From positions 806,001 to 870,000 of the forward strand of contig NZ_CP033966.1 of the NCBI RefSeq assembly GCF_003854895.1: 64,000 bases of DNA, in the 5' to 3' direction. The position numbers and the translations under genes were made by a program. The notes beneath the pieces are model-generated. The model did no database searches, was not told where the DNA came from, and saw only the letters and a list, made by a program, of their open reading frames with translations. Each line of letters starts with the position of its first letter. The first letter of the stretch is position 1. Shown piece by piece: positions 47,423-55,051 of this stretch. The DNA is from Pigmentiphaga sp. H8 (lineage in GTDB: Bacteria > Pseudomonadota > Gammaproteobacteria > Burkholderiales > Burkholderiaceae_B).

Positions 47423-48700
47423 ATGACTCTTGCCTCCGTCAGCGCGATCGAGCTGATCGCCACCGTCCTGTTCGCGATCGCGATCATCCACACCTTTTCG
47501 GTGCCCGCCTTCGCCGCGCTGGCGCACAAGGGCGGGCGGCACGCCGGGCTTTGGCACATGTTGTCCGAGGTCGAGGCCGTGTTCGGGTTCTGGGCCTTCG
47601 TGCTGTTGGTGGCCATGGCCGGCCTGTCGGGCGCCACGTCCGCCGTCGAATACATGGACACGCGCAATTTCACCGAGCCGCTGTTCGTGTTCGCCATCAT
47701 GGTCATCGCCGCCAGCCGGCCTATCCTGAACCTGGTGACGCAACTGGTGGGCGCCGTCGCCGCGCTGGTGCCGGGCAGCCGGTCGGTCGCGGTCTATTTC
47801 CTGACCCTGTCGGTGGTGCCGCTGCTGGGCTCGTTCATCACCGAGCCGGCGGCCATGACGCTGGCCGCGGTCATGCTGCGCGACACCAGCTTCCACCGCA
47901 TCGAGAACACCCGTTTCAAGTACTTCACCCTGGGCGTGCTGTTCGTCAACGTCTCGATCGGCGGGGTCCTGACCTCGTACGCGGCGCCGCCGGTGCTGAT
48001 GGTGGCATCCACCTTCGGCTGGGACAGCGCCTACATGCTGGCCCATTTCGGCTGGCGCGCGGCATGCGCGGTGGTCCTGAACGCGCTGATCGTGACGCTC
48101 TGCTTCCACCGCCTGGTCCGGGCCCAGGCGCCCGCCGCCTCCGGCGAAGCGGGGCAGGAGCGCCGGGTACCCGTGACCGTGACGGCCGTGCATCTGGCTT
48201 TCCTGGCCGCCGTCGTGCTGTTCGCGCATCATCCGGCGGTATTCGCCGGCCTGTTCCTGCTGTTCATCGGCTATACCGAGGCCTACCGGAAATACCAGCG
48301 TCCGCTGATGATCAAGGAGGGCCTGATGGTGGGTTTCTTCCTGGCCGGGCTGGTGGTGCTGGGCGGCCTGCAGAAATGGTGGTTGCAGGACCTGCTGGCC
48401 GACATGTCGCCGCTGGTGCTGTACTGGGGCGCGACCGCGCTGACCGCCGTCACCGACAACGCGGCGCTGACCTACCTGGGATCGCTGGTGGACGGCACTT
48501 CGGAAGCCTGGCGCACCATGCTGGTGGCGGGCGCCGTCACCGGAGGCGGCTTGACGGTCATCGCCAACGCGCCCAATCCGGCCGGTTTCGCGGTCCTGAA
48601 GGGTTCCTTCCCGGGCGGGACCATCACGCCGCTCGCGCTGCTGCTGGGCGCCGCGCTGCCCACGGCGGTCGCGGCGGTCTTCTTCCTGCTGCCGGTCTAG
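47423..48700 (+). CDS. Putative Na+/H+ antiporter (Na_H_antiport_3 type)
   Basis: The 425-residue protein has about 11-12 membrane helices. It starts with SAIELIATVLFAIAIIHTFS and has ISEVEAV-type and FGFWAFVLLVAMAG segments. Near the C-terminus are conserved polar-in-helix stretches (YWGATALTAVTDNAALTYLG and GGGLTVIANAPNPAGF) typical of ion antiporters of the arsB/NhaD kind. It should exchange Na+ for H+ across the inner membrane. The family assignment is by pattern; function has rarely been tested. Confidence 0.82.
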   Translation: MTLASVSAIELIATVLFAIAIIHTFSVPAFAALAHKGGRHAGLWHMLSEVEAVFGFWAFVLLVAMAGLSGATSAVEYMDTRNFTEPLFVFAIMVIAASRPILNLVTQLVGAVAALVPGSRSVAVYFLTLSVVPLLGSFITEPAAMTLAAVMLRDTSFHRIENTRFKYFTLGVLFVNVSIGGVLTSYAAPPVLMVASTFGWDSAYMLAHFGWRAACAVVLNALIVTLCFHRLVRAQAPAASGEAGQERRVPVTVTAVHLAFLAAVVLFAHHPAVFAGLFLLFIGYTEAYRKYQRPLMIKEGLMVGFFLAGLVVLGGLQKWWLQDLLADMSPLVLYWGATALTAVTDNAALTYLGSLVDGTSEAWRTMLVAGAVTGGGLTVIANAPNPAGFAVLKGSFPGGTITPLALLLGAALPTAVAAVFFLLPV

Positions 48701-48834
48701 GGGCGGGAATGTCCCGCCGGCGCCGTTTTTCCACCTTGTCGCGCTAAATACCCAAAAAATCGCTAAAATTCAAGGCTTTGATCAATTTCCCGAAGTCCGG
48801 CCCGCCGGTCCAGATAGCTTTGGCCGCTCTTTGA

Positions 48835-48863
48835 GTGTTCCCCGCGGACGTGGGGATGAACCG
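48835..48863 (+). repeat. Solitary 29-nt type I-E-like CRISPR repeat in the fmdB leader
   Basis: The sequence GTGTTCCCCGCGGACG followed by TGGGGATGAACCG has the length, ends and hairpin of a type I-E CRISPR repeat. The stem is CCCCGC/GTGGGG with one G-T pair, the 5' end GTGTT and the 3' end GATGAACCG. No second copy lies one repeat-spacer length (about 61 nt) up- or downstream, and no cas gene is in the window. It ends 22 nt before the fmdB start codon, with that gene's ribosome binding site (GAGGAG) between them. Confidence 0.8.
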
Positions 48864-48885
48864 GTATGCCTGAGGAGTCTTGGCG

Positions 48886-49233
48886 ATGCCTATCTACGCC
48901 TACAAGTGCAGTGCCTGCGGACACCAGCAGGATGTGTTGCAGAAGCTGTCCGATGCCCCGTTGACCGACTGCCCCCAATGCGGGCAGGCCGCGTTTTCCA
49001 AGCAGCTGACCGCGGCTGGCTTCCAGCTCAAGGGATCGGGCTGGTACGTAACCGATTTCCGCAACAACGGCGGCGGCAAGTCTGGCGGTTCGGCCGCCGC
49101 GTCGTCGACGTCGTCCACGGAAGGCAGCTCGTCCACGGAAAACAGTTCGTCCACGGCAAGTGCTTCGTCCGGCTCGGATTCCGCGGCCGCGTCGCCGGCC
49201 GCGCCCGCGCCGAGCACGCCCGCCTCGACCTGA
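48886..49233 (+). CDS. FmdB-family zinc-ribbon protein
   Basis: The 115-residue protein has an N-terminal zinc ribbon MPIYAYKCSACGHQQDVLQK with cysteines at 8, 11, 29 and 32 (DCPQCG). The FSKQLTAAGFQLKGSGWYVT stretch common to this family follows. Residues 60-115 are a Ser/Thr/Ala-rich tail encoded partly by an 18-nt repeat. The family is named for a formamidase regulator, but its function is poorly known. The start is the ATG at 48886 with a GAGGAG upstream. It precedes the DUF502 and aspS genes, a conserved betaproteobacterial order. A CRISPR-like hairpin lies in its leader. Confidence 0.88.
   Translation: MPIYAYKCSACGHQQDVLQKLSDAPLTDCPQCGQAAFSKQLTAAGFQLKGSGWYVTDFRNNGGGKSGGSAAASSTSSTEGSSSTENSSSTASASSGSDSAAASPAAPAPSTPAST
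49111..49156 (+). repeat. 18-nt imperfect tandem repeat in the fmdB tail
   Basis: TCGTCCACGG recurs at 49111, 49129 and 49147, exactly 18 nt apart, encoding Ser-Ser-Thr-(Glu/Ala) units. The period is a multiple of three, so changes in copy number would lengthen or shorten the tail without a frameshift. Confidence 0.75.
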
Positions 49234-49270
49234 CCCGGGCGCGGCGCCGTCCGCTCCTACTGGAACCTTC

Positions 49271-49870
49271 GTGTTCAAACGCTACTTCGTCACCGGATTG
49301 CTGATCTGGGTCCCACTGGTCATCACCTTGTGGGTCCTGGGCCTGGTCGTGTCGACGCTCGAGGCCGTCGTGCCGTCGGTGCTCACGTCGGAGTCGCTGT
49401 TCGGCACCCACATACCGGGCTTCGGCCTGGCGGTGGTGATCCTGGTGGTGCTGCTGACGGGCATGGGCGCGGCCAACCTGCTCGGGCGCAAGCTGCTCGA
49501 GGTCTGGGAAGGCCTGCTGGGCCGCATCCCGCTGGTGCGTTCCATCTATAACTCGGTCAAGCAGGTCAGCGATACGGTGCTGGCGCCCAACGGCCAGGCC
49601 TTCCGCAAGGCGGTGCTGGTGCAGTACCCGCGCGAGGGCTCGTGGACGCTGGCCTTCCTGACCGGGACGCCCGGCGGCGAGGTGGCCGAACACCTGCCCG
49701 CCGATTGCGTGAGCGTTTACGTGCCGACGACGCCGAATCCGACGTCGGGCTTCTTTTTGATGGTGCCGCGCGCCGATATCGTCGAGCTCGGCATGTCTGT
49801 GGATGCGGCCTTGAAGTACATCGTATCGATGGGGGTGGTGGCGCCGGGTTCTCCGGCGCGGGGCAATTGA
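49271..49870 (+). CDS. DUF502 family inner-membrane protein
   Basis: The 199-residue protein has two N-terminal helices (YFVTGLLIWVPLVITLWVLG and IPGFGLAVVILVVLLTGMGA). The conserved cytoplasmic block RIPLVRSIYNSVKQVSDTVL follows, then VLVQYPREGSWTLAFLTGTP and VYVPTTPNPTSGFFLMVPR. This is the DUF502 pattern; the function is unknown. The start is the GTG at 49271. It lies between fmdB and aspS with short gaps, so co-transcription is likely. Confidence 0.88.
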   Translation: MFKRYFVTGLLIWVPLVITLWVLGLVVSTLEAVVPSVLTSESLFGTHIPGFGLAVVILVVLLTGMGAANLLGRKLLEVWEGLLGRIPLVRSIYNSVKQVSDTVLAPNGQAFRKAVLVQYPREGSWTLAFLTGTPGGEVAEHLPADCVSVYVPTTPNPTSGFFLMVPRADIVELGMSVDAALKYIVSMGVVAPGSPARGN

Positions 49871-49944
49871 CGTCCCCGAGGACGTCCGGCGCGCGTGCGC
49901 GGCCCGGCCCTGCATCGATACACACCAATTTAGACGGAGATTCC

Positions 49945-51744
49945 ATGCGTACCTGCTATACCGGCCAGGTCTCGACCGAGCACCTGGGACAAACCGTGAC
50001 CCTGTTTGGCTGGGTGCACCGTCGCCGCGACCATGGCGGCGTCATCTTCATCGACCTGCGCGACCGCGAAGGCCTGGCCCAGGTCGTTTGCGATCCCGAT
50101 CGCGCCGACACCTTCCAGATCGCCGAGCGCCTGCGCAACGAATTCTGCGTGCGCGTGACCGGCCTGGTCCGCAAGCGTCCCGAAGGCACGACCAATCCCG
50201 CGCTGAAGTCGGGCGAGATCGAAGTGCTGGCGCACGACATCGAGATCCTGAACGCGTCGGTGACGCCGCCGTTCCAGCTCGACGACGAAAATCTGTCGGA
50301 AACCACCCGCCTGACGCACCGCGTGCTGGACCTGCGCCGCCCGCAGATGCAGCAGAACCTGATGCTGCGCTATCGCGTGGCGATCGAGTCGCGCAAGTAC
50401 CTGGACGGCCTGGGTTTCATCGACATCGAGACGCCCATGCTCACCAAGAGCACGCCCGAAGGCGCGCGCGACTACCTCGTGCCCTCGCGCGTCAACCCGG
50501 GCCATTTCTTCGCGCTGCCGCAATCGCCCCAGCTGTTCAAGCAGCTGCTGATGGTGTCGGGCTTCGACCGCTACTACCAGATCGTCAAGTGCTTCCGCGA
50601 CGAGGACCTGCGCGCCGACCGCCAGCCCGAATTCACCCAGATCGATTGCGAGACCTCATTCCTGAACGAACAGGAAATCCGCGACATCTTCGAGAACATG
50701 ATCCGTCACGTGTTCAAGGAAGTGAAGGGCGTCGAACTGGCCAACCCGTTCCCGGTCATGCCCTGGAGCGAGGCCATGGGCCGCTTCGGTTCCGACAAGC
50801 CGGACCTGCGCGTCCAGCTCGAGTTCACCGACCTGACCGACGTCATGAAGGACGTCGACTTCAAGGTCTTCGCCAGCGCGGCCAACAGCGCCGGCGGCCG
50901 CGTCGTGGCGCTGCGCGTGCCGGGCGGCGCGGAACTGAGCCGCAGCGAGATCGATGCCTATACCCAGTTCGTCGGCATCTACGGTGCCCGCGGCCTGGCG
51001 TGGATCAAGGTCAACGAACTGGCCAAGGGCCGCGAAGGCCTGCAGTCGCCCATCGTCAAGAACATCCACGATGCCGCGCTGACCGAGCTGCTCAAGCGCA
51101 GCGGCGCCCAGGACGGCGACATCCTGTTCTTCGGCGCCGACAAGGCCCGCATTGTCAATGACTCGATCGGCGCGCTGCGCGTGAAGATCGGCCATAGCGA
51201 GTTCGGCCGCAAGCAGGGCCTGCTCGAAGGCGACTGGAAGCCGCTGTGGGTAGTCGACTTCCCGATGTTCGAATACGACGAGGAAGAGCAGCGCTACACC
51301 GCCGCCCACCATCCCTTCACCTCGCCCAAGGACGGCCACGAGGACCTGTTGGAGACCGATCCCGGCGCCTGCCTGGCCAAGGCCTACGACATGGTGCTGA
51401 ACGGCTGGGAGATCGGCGGCGGCTCGGTCCGTATCCACCGCGAGGAAGTGCAGAGCAAGGTGTTCCGCGCGCTGAAGATCGACGCCGAGGAAGCCCAGGT
51501 CAAGTTCGGCTTCCTGCTGGACGCGCTGCAGTACGGCGCGCCTCCGCACGGCGGCATCGCCTTCGGCCTGGACCGCATCGTCACGATGATGGCCGGCGCC
51601 GAGTCCATCCGCGACGTGATCGCCTTCCCCAAGACCCAGCGCGCCCAGTGCCTGCTGACGGGCGCGCCGTCGATGGTCGACGAGAAGCAACTGCGCGAGC
51701 TGCACGTCCGCCTGCGCGCGGCCGAGACGAAGACGGCGCAGTAA
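49945..51744 (+). CDS. aspS: Aspartyl-tRNA synthetase, probably non-discriminating
   Basis: The 599-residue class II synthetase has an N-terminal OB fold (GWVHRRRDHGGVIFIDLRDR), motif 1 near GLGFIDIETPML, and motif 2 KCFRDEDLRADRQPEFTQID. A bacterial GAD insertion follows (about 290-420), then motif 3 GIAFGLDRIVTMMAG. The His in RRDHGG (residue 30) corresponds to a position known to be His in non-discriminating AspRS of bacteria that make Asn-tRNA by transamidation. I therefore infer a non-discriminating enzyme working with GatCAB. An upstream sequence GACGGAGATTCC precedes the ATG. A terminator follows. Confidence 0.96.
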   Translation: MRTCYTGQVSTEHLGQTVTLFGWVHRRRDHGGVIFIDLRDREGLAQVVCDPDRADTFQIAERLRNEFCVRVTGLVRKRPEGTTNPALKSGEIEVLAHDIEILNASVTPPFQLDDENLSETTRLTHRVLDLRRPQMQQNLMLRYRVAIESRKYLDGLGFIDIETPMLTKSTPEGARDYLVPSRVNPGHFFALPQSPQLFKQLLMVSGFDRYYQIVKCFRDEDLRADRQPEFTQIDCETSFLNEQEIRDIFENMIRHVFKEVKGVELANPFPVMPWSEAMGRFGSDKPDLRVQLEFTDLTDVMKDVDFKVFASAANSAGGRVVALRVPGGAELSRSEIDAYTQFVGIYGARGLAWIKVNELAKGREGLQSPIVKNIHDAALTELLKRSGAQDGDILFFGADKARIVNDSIGALRVKIGHSEFGRKQGLLEGDWKPLWVVDFPMFEYDEEEQRYTAAHHPFTSPKDGHEDLLETDPGACLAKAYDMVLNGWEIGGGSVRIHREEVQSKVFRALKIDAEEAQVKFGFLLDALQYGAPPHGGIAFGLDRIVTMMAGAESIRDVIAFPKTQRAQCLLTGAPSMVDEKQLRELHVRLRAAETKTAQ

Positions 51745-51773
51745 ACCGCCGGTTTCGTTACGCGGCCATCCGG

Positions 51774-51806
51774 GCCCCGCTTCGCACGAGGCGGGGCTTT
51801 GTTTTT
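51774..51806 (+). terminator. Intrinsic terminator after aspS
   Basis: A GCCCCGC (51774-51780) and GCGGGGC (51791-51797) stem with a 10-nt loop is followed by TTTGTTTTT. It closes the fmdB-DUF502-aspS unit and separates it from the acquired-looking gene at 51936. Confidence 0.85.
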
Positions 51807-51935
51807 CTGTAAGCTCTTCTGTAAGAACGTGCGAGCTTGTCGTCAAGCAGGACAAGATGCTCACAGTCCATGCGGCCATGGTGACGCGCACGCGCTATCT
51901 TCGTACCCGGGCGCAGTGCCCCAGGGGGACGTCGG

Positions 51936-53099
51936 ATGAGCGGGGTGGAGTTTTCTACCGGCGGGAGAAAGGGCGCCGCCTTGCCGGTCGGCTATGCCGG
52001 TATCCATGGCGGTATCGTGGGGTTGCTCGATGCTGCACGCCATGCGGCGGCGCGTAGTGTCAATGCGCTGATGACCGCGAGTTACTGGGAGATTGGTCGA
52101 CGGATCGTCGAAGCTGAACAGAAGGGCAGGCGGCGAGCCGGTTACGGCGAGCAGTTGATCGCAAGGCTTTCCCATGACCTGACCGCCAGATTCGGACGTG
52201 GGTTCAGCGTAGACAACCTCGAAAACATGCGACGGTTTTTTCTTGCGTATCCTCCGTCCTGCATTTCCGAGACATTGTCTCGGAAATCTGGAAATGAATG
52301 CCCTGCAGGAAGGCCTCAGCCAGCCTTTCGGATGTTCGATCTCTCCGAGCTGGCGCAGACTTTCACGTTGCCGTGGTCCGCCTATGTTCGGTTGCTATCG
52401 GTCAGCGATGTTCATGCCCGCCGGTTCTACGAAATCGAAGCGTTGCGAGGAGGATGGAGCGTACGTCAACTTGATCGGCAGATAGGTAGCCAGTTCTATG
52501 AACGCACCGCGTTGTCCAAGGACAAGGGCACGATGCTCGCAAGGGCAATGAGACCGAAGCCGGGGGACATCGTCACCCCGGACGATGCCATCAAGGACCC
52601 CTACATGCTGGAGTTTCTGGATCTCAAGGACGAGTATTCGGAGTCTGATCTCGAGGGGGCCTTGATCCAGCGGTTGGAAGACTTCCTACTCGAACTTGGC
52701 GAAGGATTCACCTTCGTGGGTCGACAGCGCCGGCTACGCATCGATCAGACCTGGCATCGGGTGGACCTGCTGTTTTTTCATCGCAGGTTGCGTTGTATCG
52801 TCATCATCGATTTGAAGCTAGGCAGCCTGACCCACGCGGACGTGGGCCAGATGCACATGTACTGCAACTATGCTGCGGAGCATTGGACCCTGCCCGGCGA
52901 GGGACCGCCGGTTGGCCTGATCCTATGTGCTGACAAGGGACACGCTCTGGCACGGTACGCGCTGGACGGATTGCCGACCAAAGTCATGGCAGCGAATTAC
53001 CGGACGGTGTTGCCGGATGCCGAAGTGCTGCAAAAAGAGTTGGAAGGCGCACGGCGCATGTTGGAGTCCCGCGGGGCAGCTCGTCCCAAGGCTCGATAA
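51936..53099 (+). CDS. DUF1016 (YhcG-type) PD-(D/E)XK nuclease-family protein
   Basis: The 387-residue protein has the DUF1016 N-terminal domain (about 25-110, SVNALMTASYWEIGRRIVEA, YGEQLIARLSHDLTARFGRG, FSVDNLENMRRFFLAYP). A variable linker follows, then LPWSAYVRLLSVSDVHARRF and the conserved GGWSVRQLDRQIGSQFYERT. The C-terminal nuclease-like domain has FTFVGRQRRLRIDQTWHRVD, LLFFHRRLRCIVIIDLKLG and the IDLKLG catalytic-type Lys. Relatives are linked to DNA processing and some mobile defence islands. GC is clearly lower than in the neighbours and it follows the aspS terminator, so it is probably acquired. The N-terminal 20 residues may be shorter if a later start is used. Confidence 0.87.
   Translation: MSGVEFSTGGRKGAALPVGYAGIHGGIVGLLDAARHAAARSVNALMTASYWEIGRRIVEAEQKGRRRAGYGEQLIARLSHDLTARFGRGFSVDNLENMRRFFLAYPPSCISETLSRKSGNECPAGRPQPAFRMFDLSELAQTFTLPWSAYVRLLSVSDVHARRFYEIEALRGGWSVRQLDRQIGSQFYERTALSKDKGTMLARAMRPKPGDIVTPDDAIKDPYMLEFLDLKDEYSESDLEGALIQRLEDFLLELGEGFTFVGRQRRLRIDQTWHRVDLLFFHRRLRCIVIIDLKLGSLTHADVGQMHMYCNYAAEHWTLPGEGPPVGLILCADKGHALARYALDGLPTKVMAANYRTVLPDAEVLQKELEGARRMLESRGAARPKAR
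52263..52287. repeat. Perfect 11-bp inverted repeat inside the DUF1016 gene linker
   Basis: ATTTCCGAGAC (52263-52273) is mirrored by GTCTCGGAAAT (52277-52287) across a 3-nt ATT loop. It encodes part of CISETLSRKS between the two conserved domains. A hairpin this strong within coding DNA at the domain junction is unusual and could mark a small insertion that kept the frame open. Confidence 0.8.
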
Positions 53100-53133
53100 C
53101 GAATGGCAAGAGTGGCGTAGTGGCGCGCCGCTC

Positions 53134-53757
53134 CTACACCTTGTGGATGCGGTACACGCAGCGGCCGCCTCCCGCCAGCAGGTGCTGCTCGCGCGCCACC
53201 TGCGTGTCCTGACCCGCGATCTCCTGGAACAACTGCAGTTCCGAGCGGCAGAAGCCCTGGCAAGCCTGTGCCGCTGCGCAGATCGGACAGTGGTCTTCCA
53301 CCAGCAGCCAGTCGGCGCCGTCGCGCTCCACCCGCGCCATGTAGCCCTCGTTGGAGCGGACCTGCGCCAACTGGCGCAGGCGTTCCTCCAGGCCCTCGCC
53401 ATCGCAGGCCGCCGCATAGGCGACGCGGGCCTCGGCCTCGCGCTTGGCGATCAGGCGGTCCAGGCCTTCCTCGCCGAACAACTGCCGGATCGAATCGATC
53501 AGCTGCGTCGTCAACTGGGCGTGCGTGTCGGGAAAACGACGATTGCCCGCCTCGGTCAGGACCCAGTCCTGGCGGGGCCGGCCGGCGCCCGCCGCGGGTT
53601 GCTGGCGGCCTTCGACCAGGCCCGCCGCCACCAGCTTCTGCACCTGCTGGCGCGCGGCCTCGGAGGTCAGCTCCAGCTTGCGGGCGAGGGTGGCGGTGGA
53701 GACCGGCCCATGGGTCTTGATGAAGAACAGGATGCGATCGGCGGTAGGGAATACCAT
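53134..53757 (-). CDS. Winged-helix regulator with a four-cysteine cluster (SufR-like)
   Basis: The 207-residue protein has an N-terminal winged helix (about 5-70, FFIKTHGPVSTATLARKLEL, TSEAARQQVQKLVAAGLVEG), a dimerising middle domain, and a C-terminal DHCPICAAAQACQGFCRSEL with Cys157, 160, 166 and 170. Four closely spaced cysteines suggest an iron-sulfur cluster or zinc site, as in SufR-type repressors; which of these applies is inference. It is divergent from the RND pump operon with a dyad-rich gap, so it probably controls the pump, perhaps in response to redox-active compounds or nitric oxide. Confidence 0.86.
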   Translation of the reverse strand: MVFPTADRILFFIKTHGPVSTATLARKLELTSEAARQQVQKLVAAGLVEGRQQPAAGAGRPRQDWVLTEAGNRRFPDTHAQLTTQLIDSIRQLFGEEGLDRLIAKREAEARVAYAAACDGEGLEERLRQLAQVRSNEGYMARVERDGADWLLVEDHCPICAAAQACQGFCRSELQLFQEIAGQDTQVAREQHLLAGGGRCVYRIHKV

Positions 53758-53773
53758 TCAATTATCCAAGGTT

Positions 53774-53820
53774 TTTCTTGCTTAAATAAAAGACGGTCTC
53801 TAATATGCAAGAAATTTCTT
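53774..53820. promoter_or_regulatory. Candidate operator between the winged-helix regulator and the RND operon
   Basis: The AT-rich gap holds an inverted pair TTTCTTGC (53774-53781) and GCAAGAAA (53807-53814). It also holds an overlapping perfect 12-bp palindrome AAGAAATTTCTT (53809-53820). These are the only strong dyads in the 174-nt divergent region and fit a dimeric winged-helix repressor. The start of the adaptor gene is about 110 nt further on. Confidence 0.6.
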
Positions 53821-53931
53821 TGATAATAGGTCCTGCCGGTCCCGTTGTCGAGGAACCCGGGGTTTCCGTTGGCCTTTCCCGGTCCTCCGACCGGAGCCGA
53901 ACGGGCCCCATCCTCCTTCAAGGTCCGCATC

Positions 53932-55038
53932 ATGCGCAAGAAAATCCTGGTGGGCACGGCGATACTGGCCGCCGTCGTCCTGGCCGGCGTGCGCGTCGCC
54001 GCATCGGGCGGCGACGACGCTCCCCCCGCCGCCTCCTATCCCGCGCCCAAGGTGGCGGTCGCCAGCGTGCAGCGCGCCCGGCTGCCCCAGGTCTACGTGG
54101 GCGTCGGCGAACTGGAGGCGGTACGCCAGGTGCTCCTGGCCACCGAGGTGGGCGGGCGCATCACGCGCATCGCGTTCGAGTCGGGCCAGCGCGTCAAGGC
54201 CGGGCAGGTACTGGTGCAATTGAATGACGCGCCCGAACAGGCCGAGGCGCGGCGCCTGGAGGCGCAGCTGCGCAATGCCGAACTCCAGCACACCCGCGTG
54301 GCCCGGCTGCTGGACGAGGATGCCGCCACGCGCGAACAGCTCGACAACGCCCGCGCCGCGCGGGACATGGCGCAGGGGGAACTACAGCGGGTCCAGGCCC
54401 TGATCGCGCAGAAAACGGTCCGCGCGCCTTTCGATGGCGTGCTCGGCCTGCGCCGCGTCCACGCCGGGCAGTACCTGAACGCCGCCGACCCCATCGCGTC
54501 GCTGGTCGATGCCGCGTCGCTGCGGGCCAATTTCTCGCTGGACGAACAGGCCGTTCCGCGGCTGCGCGCCGGCCAGCCCGTGGACGTGCGGGTGGACGCC
54601 TATCCGGGCAGGCGCTTTCGGGCCACGATCAACGCGATCGATCCCATGATCTCGCGTTCGCGCACCGTGCGGGTCCAGGCCAGCCTGGCCAATCCGGAAG
54701 GCGCGCTGAAAGCGGGCATGTACGCCAGCGTCAGGGTCGAGCGCCAGGACGGCCCGGCCTCGGTGCTGGCGGTGCCCGAGACCGCGGTCACGTATACCGC
54801 CTATGGCGATACGGTGTTCGTCGTGCAGGACGCGCCGGGCAAGGGGTTGGTGGCCAAGCGGGTGGCGGTCAAGGTCGGTACGCGCCACGAAGGCCTGGTG
54901 GAAATCGAAGAAGGCCTGCGCGAGAACGACCGTGTGGTCACCTCGGGCCAGCTCAAGCTGAACGACGGCATGCCGGTGGAGCTGAGCGCGGGCGATACGC
55001 TGCGCGACGCCGCGCCCACGCGCGTCTCCGGCATCTGA
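53932..55038 (+). CDS. RND efflux periplasmic adaptor (membrane fusion protein)
   Basis: The 368-residue protein has an N-terminal membrane anchor without lipobox cysteine (KKILVGTAILAAVVLAGVRV). A lipoyl/barrel-sandwich half (GGRITRIAFESGQRVKAGQV) comes next, then an alpha-hairpin (about 100-150), the second half (KTVRAPFDGVLGLRRVHAGQ) and a beta-barrel with FSLDEQAVPRLRAGQPVDVR. It joins the RND pump to the outer-membrane channel. The ATG at 53932 is used. The pump gene starts 13 nt after its stop. Confidence 0.93.
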   Translation: MRKKILVGTAILAAVVLAGVRVAASGGDDAPPAASYPAPKVAVASVQRARLPQVYVGVGELEAVRQVLLATEVGGRITRIAFESGQRVKAGQVLVQLNDAPEQAEARRLEAQLRNAELQHTRVARLLDEDAATREQLDNARAARDMAQGELQRVQALIAQKTVRAPFDGVLGLRRVHAGQYLNAADPIASLVDAASLRANFSLDEQAVPRLRAGQPVDVRVDAYPGRRFRATINAIDPMISRSRTVRVQASLANPEGALKAGMYASVRVERQDGPASVLAVPETAVTYTAYGDTVFVVQDAPGKGLVAKRVAVKVGTRHEGLVEIEEGLRENDRVVTSGQLKLNDGMPVELSAGDTLRDAAPTRVSGI

Positions 55039-55051
55039 CCCGGGTGCCGCC

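Noticed and set aside
48774..48924. A CRISPR array around the type I-E-like repeat
   Set aside because: Only one repeat unit is present; the positions about 61 nt on either side carry no second copy and the downstream side is coding sequence.
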